A stretch of DNA of 38,160 nucleotides from Lachnospiraceae bacterium (GTDB taxonomy: Bacteria > Bacillota > Clostridia > Lachnospirales > Lachnospiraceae), in contig JAILRA010000081.1 of the NCBI GenBank assembly GCA_024698715.1, forward strand, positions 1 through 38,160. Direction: 5' to 3'. Below the pieces are notes generated by a model. That model made no database searches and was not told the DNA's origin. It saw only the letters and a list, made by a program, of their open reading frames with translations. Below are positions 7,483 to 14,138 of this stretch, one piece after another. Within the stretch, counting starts at the first letter, position 1, and each line of letters opens with the position of its first letter. Both the position numbers and the translations under genes were made by a program.

Positions 7483-8205
7483 ATGAAACTGATAATTGTT
7501 CGACACGGTGATCCCGATTACGCCAACGATGCTCTTACTGAACTAGGATGGAAAGAGGCTGTGGCGCTTTCCGAAAGAATGAAAAATGTAAAAGCTGATG
7601 AGTGTTATGTTTCTCCTCTTAACAGGGCTAAGGAAACGGCAAGTTTAAGCCTCGAAAAAATGCATATGGAAGCCACGGAACTTAAGTGGTTAAGAGAGTT
7701 TGCACCTGTAGTTGAAAGACCTGAGAAAAAAGGCGTTGCATGGGACTGGGTTCCGGCTGACTGGACCAATATGCCCAATGCTTTTGATTTTGAAAAATGG
7801 ATGGATCATCCTGCTTTTAAAGAGGCAAAAGTTCGTGAAGAAATAGAATGGATATATTCCGAGTTTGAATCATTCCTTGAAGAGCACGGATATAAGAAAG
7901 AAGGGAAACTTTTTAGAACTCTCAAACCCAATAATGATACCATAGTTTTCTTCTGTCATTTCGGTTTGGAATGTATTCTCTTATCACATCTTTTGAATCT
8001 TTCACCCTTTGTTCTCTGGCATGCAACCATTGCGGCTCCTACATCCGTAACGACCGTTGTCACCGAAGAAAGGCGTGAAGGCATAGCTCAGTTCAGGATG
8101 CTTTCTTTCGGAGACACGTCGCATCTGTATGTCGCAGGTATGGAACCGGCATTTTCTGGAAGATTCCGGGAATGCTATATGAATGAAAATGAAAGAAAAG
8201 ACTGA
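7483..8205 (+). CDS. Histidine phosphatase family protein
   Basis: The N-terminus IIVRHGDPDY holds the RHG motif whose His is phosphorylated in catalysis. YVSPLNRAKETA provides the second conserved Arg region, and FFCHFGLECILLSH the later catalytic His. At 240 residues it fits the phosphoglycerate-mutase-like superfamily, whose members are mostly small-molecule phosphatases. A true glycolytic role is not implied. AAGGAA precedes the start, and it is co-transcribed with the acetyltransferase before it. Confidence 0.88.
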   Translation: MKLIIVRHGDPDYANDALTELGWKEAVALSERMKNVKADECYVSPLNRAKETASLSLEKMHMEATELKWLREFAPVVERPEKKGVAWDWVPADWTNMPNAFDFEKWMDHPAFKEAKVREEIEWIYSEFESFLEEHGYKKEGKLFRTLKPNNDTIVFFCHFGLECILLSHLLNLSPFVLWHATIAAPTSVTTVVTEERREGIAQFRMLSFGDTSHLYVAGMEPAFSGRFRECYMNENERKD

Positions 8206-8218
8206 TCGGATTTCAATC

Positions 8219-8248
8219 AAAAACCGAGTGCATATGCACCCGGTTTTT
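8219..8248. terminator. Bidirectional terminator between convergent genes
   Basis: AAAAACCG (8219-8226) pairs with CGGTTTTT (8241-8248) around an inner palindrome GTGCATATGCAC (8228-8239), with a single A/C mismatch. It sits between stops of the plus-strand phosphatase and the minus-strand operon, with A and T tracts on both sides. Confidence 0.85.
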
Positions 8249-8250
8249 CG

Positions 8251-9657
8251 TTACTGTTTTAAACTTTCATAAAGCTCGATCGTTTCTTTTTCTGTATTGT
8301 CACTTATGTAGTAAGTTTTGTCGTTGGTTTTTATTTTTATGTATTTTCCGACCTCCGGATTTAAGAAAAGCGTACATCCGTTTTCACCATTTACTTTGAA
8401 TTTACCTTTGGCAATACTTTCCATGGCGGTTCCTGCGGTTCTTGATGCTTTCAGTTCGTCAAGATTACCGTATTCAACGTATTCAATGTCTGCTTTTTTT
8501 ATTGTGTATTCGTTTCTTAAGTGATGGCAGATCACTGCATCGTTGTTGTTAATGATCCTTATCGGAGTCTGATCCATCAATACTATCCATACGAGAAGAA
8601 GTAACGAAGCTATGATGCTTATTATTCCCATTGCGGCGATTGCCATACCGAAGGGATGAGCCATATTAACGGTCCAGCCGATACCGACTCTTTTTTCGAC
8701 ATTAAGTCTTTTATCATTCGGATTGAAATAGAACATTCCGAGAATCCAGTTGTCATCATCATCTTCAAGAAGGCTGTTGTCTTTCCCGAGATATTTATTC
8801 TCCAGAGCTCTGTTTTTAAATACCAGAAGTCCTGAAAAAAACATTAATGCGAGCATATAAATTCCGAAGATCAAAAGCATCATAACTTCTGAGTCGAAGA
8901 AGAGAAATGTTAATACCGCCAGAGCAGCAATTATATTGGTTATCCAGGTAACGGATATAGCCATGTCCGAAAATATTTTTTTTCTGGATCTGTTGTAATT
9001 GGCATTAATATCACTGTCTTCACTTATTACGTTGTTTCTTGCATTATCGGCCATAAAGGCGATGGGCAGGATGATCAGGTTTGTAAGAATGATAGATCCG
9101 ACTATAGCGGTACAGATATATGTATTGCTATAAATTCCGAGTTTAAAGGGAAATAAACTTGAATCGCAAAGGAATGAAAACAACAGAATGACCGCTCCTG
9201 AAATATTGGCGATATAAAGCATGGGTTTGTTTAAAGCGTGAACATTTCCGACATTTTTAAGATCGGCATACAGTACCTTTTCGCTTACGATTCCCATGGC
9301 TTTTTTATATTTTTTCATTTCGGAATTTCCGAGAATGTAGGGAACGGAAAATGCAAACAATGCAATGTAAATAAATACAGTCCATGCAACCATCTTGATC
9401 GTAAACCCGGGAACAAAGAGAAGGATCACGGAAATCACGCATATTACTATCAGGAGTGCAGTGGCCTGTTTATTGTGCGTATTAACTATGATATCTATTA
9501 ATTCTTCACTTTGAGGGTTCTTGAATTCGGGGCGGTTGTTTATTCCGTATATTTTAGCCTTGTTTTTCCATTTACGCGGATACATCGAAAAATAGAGGAT
9601 TATTATAACCGGAACAATACAAACAAACATTATTAATCCGAAAGCAAATGAAGTCAT
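8251..9657 (-). CDS. DUF5808/DUF1648-type membrane protein of a GntR operon
   Basis: The start is taken at 9657, one base after the stop of the GntR gene and with GGGGTGA inside its last codons; this gives 468 residues. There are about nine to ten membrane segments. The segment DDDDNWILGMFYFNPNDK followed by VEKRVGIGWTVN is characteristic of the DUF5808 family. The C-terminal 90 residues are soluble and resemble bacterial PH-like domains. Proteins of this kind are often encoded beside small GntR regulators in Firmicutes and may sense or resist envelope stress. Biochemical activity is not known. Confidence 0.82.
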   Translation of the reverse strand: MTSFAFGLIMFVCIVPVIIILYFSMYPRKWKNKAKIYGINNRPEFKNPQSEELIDIIVNTHNKQATALLIVICVISVILLFVPGFTIKMVAWTVFIYIALFAFSVPYILGNSEMKKYKKAMGIVSEKVLYADLKNVGNVHALNKPMLYIANISGAVILLFSFLCDSSLFPFKLGIYSNTYICTAIVGSIILTNLIILPIAFMADNARNNVISEDSDINANYNRSRKKIFSDMAISVTWITNIIAALAVLTFLFFDSEVMMLLIFGIYMLALMFFSGLLVFKNRALENKYLGKDNSLLEDDDDNWILGMFYFNPNDKRLNVEKRVGIGWTVNMAHPFGMAIAAMGIISIIASLLLLVWIVLMDQTPIRIINNNDAVICHHLRNEYTIKKADIEYVEYGNLDELKASRTAGTAMESIAKGKFKVNGENGCTLFLNPEVGKYIKIKTNDKTYYISDNTEKETIELYESLKQ

Positions 9658-9658
9658 A

Positions 9659-10024
9659 TCAGTCACCCCACATTTCATTGATAATTTTGTCAAAATCCTC
9701 TTTAGCAATACCGGAAATTTTCGCCTCCGATACTATACGTTTTAATTCATCTTTATTATCGTTGCTTAAAGATTTCGACTGGTTTATTTCCATGCGCACT
9801 CTGGCACCGTTTTTTCTGTCGGTTAAAATATAGCCCTCGGATTTTAAGATCTGATAAGCCTTGCTGACCGTCATCGTGTTGATACCGATCTCCATGGACA
9901 AAGCACGTACGGTGGGAAGCTGCTCCCCGGATGAAAGTTCACCCGAGGAGATCCCCATAACTATCTGATTTCTTATTTGCATGTATATCGGGATATCCGA
10001 ATACTCATTTATTTTTATGATCAT
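9659..10024 (-). CDS. GntR-family regulator, YtrA-like
   Basis: A 121-residue protein with an N-terminal GntR winged helix: IPIYMQIRNQIVMGI, the recognition-helix region EIGINTMTVSKAYQIL, and the wing after EGYILTDRKNGARV. Only about 45 residues follow the HTH, which places it in the short YtrA subgroup that usually represses a linked membrane-protein operon. Its ATG overlaps the stop of the upstream gene by one base (TAATG). The perfect inverted repeat at 10944-10968 next to the operon promoter is its likely operator, giving negative autoregulation. Confidence 0.9.
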   Translation of the reverse strand: MIIKINEYSDIPIYMQIRNQIVMGISSGELSSGEQLPTVRALSMEIGINTMTVSKAYQILKSEGYILTDRKNGARVRMEINQSKSLSNDNKDELKRIVSEAKISGIAKEDFDKIINEMWGD

Positions 10025-10854
10025 TAGTTTTCCTCATTCTTGTCTTTTTTGTAAAGAAGCAGATATGCTCCGGCAAATGTTGCAAGTCCGAATACTGCGA
10101 AGATCGCTTCCAATCCCCATACCGGAAGGGAGATTACATTAAACAATTGTAATGCTGCAACAAAATCCATTGCGGTATGAAGTGCTATAGCCAGAGGATA
10201 CATCCAGATATTCTTTTTGTTTTTACATGCATAAAATACTATGATCGAAGCTCCGATGTGAAAAAGAACTGCAAATATACGCTCAAAGGCTCCCACAAAA
10301 ATATTGGATATTCCGAAAGTTGCAACGCTGTTAAGAAGTTCGATGATTTCATCGGCCTGATCGGGAGCTTTGGCGAGTGTTTCATCGATCAAGATCCGGA
10401 TCGTGCCGGTATTCATCATAATTCCGTATACTATGTTAAGGATATAGCTGTATCCGTATATTAACATTACCTCAAATCCGCCGTGACCGATTCCGTAAGA
10501 TATCGAGGTTTCTTTGTTTTTTCTTTTTCGAAGGATCGTTTTAAAAGCGAAGAGACGTCCGGTTTCTTCAAATACGCCTGCGAACAATGCTGCTACGATT
10601 GAGATCAAAACAGGGTTGGCGTATAAAAATCTGCTGACGGGATGGTCAATCGAAATGACAAGTGCCTGGAGAGGTTTTTCAAGGATTAATGCAAAAAGCA
10701 GAAACGTTCCGGCACCGGCAAGGATTGTGGTAAAGCGCTCCTTCTTTGCAAATTTCCATATAAGAGCAATAATAAGCGGTACGGTAATAAAAAAGACTGC
10801 ACCGATCACGAACAAAATATATTGTTTCATTCCAACTTCGGGTATTGTTATCAT
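10024..10854 (-). CDS. YhfC-family glutamic-type intramembrane protease
   Basis: The start at 10854 is chosen because GAAAGGAG lies eight bases upstream; an in-frame codon at 10914 has no such site. The 276-residue protein has about eight membrane segments. It carries FEETGRLFAF (the Glu-Glu and Arg motif), GIGHGGFEVM and HTAMDF, the pattern of the YhfC family, which is related to the CAAX-protease (ABI) superfamily. It presumably cleaves or binds membrane substrates. It is first in the three-gene GntR operon, so its level should respond to whatever inactivates the GntR protein. Confidence 0.83.
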   Translation of the reverse strand: MITIPEVGMKQYILFVIGAVFFITVPLIIALIWKFAKKERFTTILAGAGTFLLFALILEKPLQALVISIDHPVSRFLYANPVLISIVAALFAGVFEETGRLFAFKTILRKRKNKETSISYGIGHGGFEVMLIYGYSYILNIVYGIMMNTGTIRILIDETLAKAPDQADEIIELLNSVATFGISNIFVGAFERIFAVLFHIGASIIVFYACKNKKNIWMYPLAIALHTAMDFVAALQLFNVISLPVWGLEAIFAVFGLATFAGAYLLLYKKDKNEEN

Positions 10855-10943
10855 AATGTTCACTCCTTTCAGCAAGTTAGGATTCATTTTTATACGTTTG
10901 TTAAATAAAGGCATTCAGGATTTGTCCGACCTTGTTTGTATGC

Positions 10944-10968
10944 TTTGTATTATCTTCTGTAATACAAA
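10944..10968 (-). promoter_or_regulatory. Perfect inverted-repeat operator for the GntR regulator
   Basis: TTTGTATTA (10944-10952) and TAATACAAA (10960-10968) form a perfect 9-bp inverted repeat with a 7-base spacer. It begins at the last base of the -10 box and covers the predicted transcription start, so a bound repressor would block initiation. Confidence 0.75.
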
Positions 10969-10996
10969 AGATACACCGAAAATTTTCCGGTGTCAA
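10968..10996 (-). promoter_or_regulatory. Sigma-A promoter of the GntR operon
   Basis: On the minus strand a perfect TTGACA (10996-10991) is followed 17 bp later by TATCTT (10973-10968). The spacer contains the near-palindrome CCGGAAAATTTTCGG. Confidence 0.8.
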
Positions 10997-11066
10997 TATT
11001 TATTAAAAAAATTTCATGAAAATAATTTATAACCCTGTTTCCCAAACAAACATAAATCGAAAGCAA

Positions 11067-11095
11067 TTGAAAAAGAAGGTGATATTTTTTATAAT
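11067..11095 (+). promoter_or_regulatory. Sigma-A promoter of the tautomerase gene
   Basis: TTGAAA (11067-11072), a 17-bp spacer and a perfect TATAAT (11090-11095) lie 62 bases before the start codon at 11158. Confidence 0.8.
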
Positions 11096-11157
11096 TTAAT
11101 GTATGTGGAAAACGATCTTGTTTTCTGAAAAAATAATCTTAGGGAGGATGAAAAAAC

Positions 11158-11502
11158 ATGCCTTTTATTGATTCGAAAGTCAGCGTAAAAACAACACCGG
11201 AGCAGAGAAAAGAACTCAAGGAAAAACTCGGACAGGCAATAGCTATCTTACCCGGCAAAAGCGAAAGATGGCTTATGATCGATCTGGCCGATGAGCAGGA
11301 AATGTATATGGCAGGAAATGCCGATTCTCCATGTGCATATATCTCTGTAAATCTTTACGGAGAGGCAGATAAAAGTTCTTATGAAAAGATGACGGCCGAA
11401 CTGACAAAGATATACGGTGATATTCTAGGTATCGCACCCGATCGTATGTATGTCAAATATATCGGTTCTTACGACTGGGGATGGAATGGCAGTAATTTCT
11501 GA
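11158..11502 (+). CDS. MIF-like tautomerase
   Basis: A 114-residue protein beginning MPFIDSKVSV. After removal of Met, Pro becomes the N-terminal catalytic base, as in the tautomerase/MIF superfamily. The length, the central ERWLMIDLAD strand and the end YVKYIGSYDWGWNG match MIF/phenylpyruvate tautomerases. It may tautomerise keto-enol phenylpyruvate-type compounds in the cytoplasm. GGGAGG precedes the start and a good promoter lies at 11067-11095. The end of the gene overlaps the next start by 17 bases. Confidence 0.9.
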   Translation: MPFIDSKVSVKTTPEQRKELKEKLGQAIAILPGKSERWLMIDLADEQEMYMAGNADSPCAYISVNLYGEADKSSYEKMTAELTKIYGDILGIAPDRMYVKYIGSYDWGWNGSNF

Positions 11503-12394
11503 GTTTGATTCTTTTGAACAGGTAATAGAAAATACGTACGGTAAAGGAATCACCGTTAAAGAGAAAAGGAGAGTTTCGGGTGGAGACATCAACGAGGCTT
11601 TCCTTTTAATTCTTTCTGATGGGAATTCTGTTTTCCTAAAGGAAAATACAAAAGAGAATGCAGATTTCTTTTCGGCTGAAAAAGACGGACTTAAGGCTCT
11701 TTTAGAAACAAAAACGATCGGAGTTCCGAAAGTTCATTCGTTCGGAAAGTATGAGAGGAAATCTTTTCTTTTAATGGATTATCTGCAGCCGGTAAAGCAG
11801 GATAAAAGATTCTGGGAAAATTTCGGGCATGCACTGGCAGAGATGCATAAAGCGGATACAACAGCCCTGCTTGACTCGAATGAGTCTGATATTAAAAAAT
11901 ACGGGTTTTACAGGAACAATTATATCGGAGCGGGACATCAGAAGAATACACCCAAGGAAACCTGGATCGGGTTTTTCAGGGACTGCAGGATCATGCCTCA
12001 GTTAAAAAGGGCAGAAAAGAAATTACCATCTTCGGATATAAAAAAGATTGAGCATATCATGGATGATCTGGACAGGTATCTTATAGAACCCGAAAAACCT
12101 TCGCTTTTGCACGGAGATCTCTGGAGCGGAAATTTCGTGACAGGACCCGACGGAAACGCGTGGCTCATAGATCCTGCAGTTTATGTGGGATGCAGCGAAG
12201 CCGACATTGCGATGACCGAACTCTTCGGCGGATTTTCAGGAACTTTCTATGGAGCTTACAGGGAAAGCGGTCTGATAATGCCCGGATATGAGGAAAGAAG
12301 AGATTTATATAATCTTTATCACATGCTCAATCATCTGAATCTTTTCGGAAGTTCATATCTGTATGCGGTTGAAAGGATAATATCAGGATACTGA
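11486..12394 (+). CDS. Fructosamine kinase-family protein
   Basis: The start is set at 11486 (MAVISEFDSF), overlapping the tautomerase end by 17 bases; an in-frame codon exists at 11450. The 302-residue protein has the kinase-like fold of fructosamine-3-kinases: a glycine loop region RVSGGDINEAF, lysine in VFLKEN, the catalytic LLHGDLWSGNF, and the metal-binding IDPAVYVGCSEADIAM followed by ELFGGF. Family members phosphorylate Amadori products such as fructosamines so that the sugar is released. Overlap with the tautomerase suggests shared expression. Confidence 0.9.
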   Translation: MAVISEFDSFEQVIENTYGKGITVKEKRRVSGGDINEAFLLILSDGNSVFLKENTKENADFFSAEKDGLKALLETKTIGVPKVHSFGKYERKSFLLMDYLQPVKQDKRFWENFGHALAEMHKADTTALLDSNESDIKKYGFYRNNYIGAGHQKNTPKETWIGFFRDCRIMPQLKRAEKKLPSSDIKKIEHIMDDLDRYLIEPEKPSLLHGDLWSGNFVTGPDGNAWLIDPAVYVGCSEADIAMTELFGGFSGTFYGAYRESGLIMPGYEERRDLYNLYHMLNHLNLFGSSYLYAVERIISGY

Positions 12395-12463
12395 TCTGCA
12401 AAGGTTCAGGCAGGTTAAAAAAAAAGAACATTCAGAAAAATCTTGTGAGGATAAACAGATAAA

Positions 12464-12601
12464 ATGAATTTTGAAGGATTTACGCAGGATATAATAAAGA
12501 TCAGGGACGGAAAGGTAAACGGAACCGAAGTGGAAGTTTTCGGAAAGAAGATTTTGAGGTATGCATTTGAGTATGCCGGATTTCTTGGTGAAATAAAATG
12601 A
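12464..12601 (+). pseudogene. 45-residue ORF coupled to the cobI remnant
   Basis: An open frame of 45 codons starts MNFEGFTQDI and ends GFLGEIK. GTGAGGA lies 13 bases upstream of its ATG, which is far. Its TGA overlaps the ATG of the cobI remnant (ATGA), as in intact cobalamin operons. The most economical reading is that it is the surviving piece of the gene that preceded cobI. I do not recognise the family, and it could be a small real protein. Confidence 0.35.
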
Positions 12602-12750
12602 GAGGGATACTGTACGGGATCGGCGTGGGTGTCGGAGAACCTGAAAATATCACACTTAAGGCTGTCAATGTTATAAAAGAACCCGTTTTGTACTCCTTAT
12701 GCTTATTACGTGTTTTTCCTGAATCATTATATTATAAAATCAGAACGTAA
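12598..12750 (+). pseudogene. Truncated cobI (precorrin-2 C20-methyltransferase) remnant
   Basis: The first 29 codons read MRGILYGIGV-GVGEPENITL-KAVNVIKEP, an unmistakable start of the CobI/CbiL SAM-dependent methyltransferase, whose normal opening is GIGVGPGDPE-x-x-TLKAV. Here the conserved Pro of the SAM-binding loop is already Val. After that the frame continues for about 20 unrelated codons and stops, while the full enzyme has about 230 residues. No other cobalamin gene is in the window, so this is a relic of a lost corrin pathway cluster or of a broken copy. Confidence 0.75.
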
Positions 12751-12787
12751 GCCCTTCTTTTTGCATAATAATTCTTTATCCATCACA

Positions 12788-12816
12788 TTGATTTTACAGG
12801 CTTTTTCGGTTAAAAT
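12788..12816 (+). promoter_or_regulatory. Sigma-A promoter of the zinc-ribbon membrane protein gene
   Basis: TTGATT (12788-12793), a 17-bp spacer and TAAAAT (12811-12816). Its predicted start near 12823 is after the in-frame codon at 12819, which supports the later start at 12852. Confidence 0.65.
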
Positions 12817-12851
12817 TATTGAGGTTTACAAGCAAACAAGAGGTGAGAAAT

Positions 12852-14051
12852 ATGCAAATCAAAACCGGACATATTAAATGCAGTTCTTGCGGAGCGCCGC
12901 TGGATCTTCCGGAAGGTACTTTAAAAACGAGATTTAAATGTCCTTTCTGTAATGTCGAGAACTATATTTTAAATGAGGATCTGACAACCGGCGGTCTGAA
13001 TCATGAGTTAAGCGATGCCGGAATTCATAAAAAACTGATAGAGATCCTTTCATCGTCGCCTTTCCCGCCGTATGATGTTTTCGAAAACACCAATGTGAAA
13101 AAAGTTAACAGACTTATCATTCCCGTGCACTGGTTTTTGGCATGTACAGGAATGGCGACATTTACTTACGAAAGAGGATTTAAAAAGGAATTCAATGAGA
13201 TAGGCTTCTATGACGATGACGGTGAAAAACATACATATACCCGTACGGACTGGACACCCATGAGTGCAGTTGTAAATGATATAAGGGATTATCTTGTATC
13301 GGCGAACAAGCAGTATAATGATGTGTTCAGACAACTGTACGGAGATGTGCGTAACCCTGAGATCGGGGATGCCGAATCTCTTCATTTTTCCGATGAAGCC
13401 ATTGATACTAAATTTGACTGGTCAGAAGCTGAGGTTACCGGTAATACATTAAAAGAAATGATAACCGAGACTGTAGAAGCAAAGGCCAATGAATCCGTTA
13501 AAAATATTTCATCAAGAAATGAAAATTTGGACAGCGTAAATATTCAAAAAACGGAATCCAGAGTTATTTCGATAGGGATTTATGAAGTGATCCTGGAATA
13601 TAACGGTAAGGAATATACAATTTATATATCACATAACGGAGATGCCTTCACTGCAGAAGAAATTCCGTTCGCCGAAGATCTGCAGGCCATTGTGGATGAA
13701 AAAACGAAGGAGAAGGATACCGTGGAGAGTTCTCCGAAAAGAACGATACTGCTTATTGCGATCATTATCCTTATCTCACTCGGTATTATGACGATATTTG
13801 CATTTGTCGGATTACTCTTCCTTTTGGTTGCCGGAATACTGATAATATTCTATGTTCCTATTGAGAAAGAATGTCGCGCCAGAAAAAAAGCTCTGGAGGA
13901 TGCTCAAAACGAGATAAACGGAAAATTTGCAAAGATCAAAGAAGATTTCCTGAACAACAAGGTTGCCCTGAAAGGTGCATTAAGTCATGTGTCCGGAGAT
14001 CCCGAAGCATTTTTAGTTGAACAAATGGAATGTGAAGAGCCTGTAGCGTAA
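12852..14051 (+). CDS. Zinc-ribbon protein with two C-terminal membrane segments
   Basis: The start at 12852 has AGAGGTGAGAA upstream and lies after the predicted transcription start. The 399-residue product opens with a zinc ribbon, Cys pairs C10/C13 and C30/C33. A middle domain of about 250 residues follows that I do not recognise; it contains the PVHWFLACTG and DWTPMSAVV segments. Two hydrophobic helices lie near residues 297-338, and a charged helical C-terminus follows. The N-terminal ribbon is similar in style to that of the TIR protein at 29630. It is monocistronic, between its own promoter and a terminator. Function unknown. Confidence 0.7.
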   Translation: MQIKTGHIKCSSCGAPLDLPEGTLKTRFKCPFCNVENYILNEDLTTGGLNHELSDAGIHKKLIEILSSSPFPPYDVFENTNVKKVNRLIIPVHWFLACTGMATFTYERGFKKEFNEIGFYDDDGEKHTYTRTDWTPMSAVVNDIRDYLVSANKQYNDVFRQLYGDVRNPEIGDAESLHFSDEAIDTKFDWSEAEVTGNTLKEMITETVEAKANESVKNISSRNENLDSVNIQKTESRVISIGIYEVILEYNGKEYTIYISHNGDAFTAEEIPFAEDLQAIVDEKTKEKDTVESSPKRTILLIAIIILISLGIMTIFAFVGLLFLLVAGILIIFYVPIEKECRARKKALEDAQNEINGKFAKIKEDFLNNKVALKGALSHVSGDPEAFLVEQMECEEPVA

Positions 14052-14069
14052 GCTACATGGCTCTTTTTT
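14037..14069 (+). terminator. Rho-independent terminator overlapping the stop codon
   Basis: GAGCC-T-GTAGC (14037-14047) pairs with GCTAC-AT-GGCTC (14052-14063) around a GTAA loop that contains the TAA stop, followed by a run of T. Confidence 0.88.
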
Positions 14070-14097
14070 AAATTTAAAGATTTTTTAAGAATTGATT

Positions 14098-14123
14098 TGC
14101 TATGATGACGTCATGATGATAAC
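14098..14123 (+). promoter_or_regulatory. Extended -10 promoter with 11-bp direct repeats before the ABC permease
   Basis: TGC-TATGAT (14098-14106) is an extended -10 element. ATGATGA occurs at 14102-14108 and again at 14113-14119, an exact 11-bp period that also creates the palindrome ATGACGTCAT (14105-14114). The spacing suits the OmpR-type regulator encoded later in the same gene cluster. The site is short, so the assignment is tentative. Confidence 0.45.
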
Positions 14124-14138
14124 AGGAGGAAAAATCTG

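Larger units (their letters stand above)
12395..12851 (+). other. Gene-poor stretch with decayed coding sequence
   Basis: This 457-base gap holds a 45-codon frame (12464-12601), a truncated cobI copy (12598-12750) and the promoter of the next gene (12788-12816). No terminator for the fructosamine kinase gene and no RNA structure was recognised. Confidence 0.6.
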
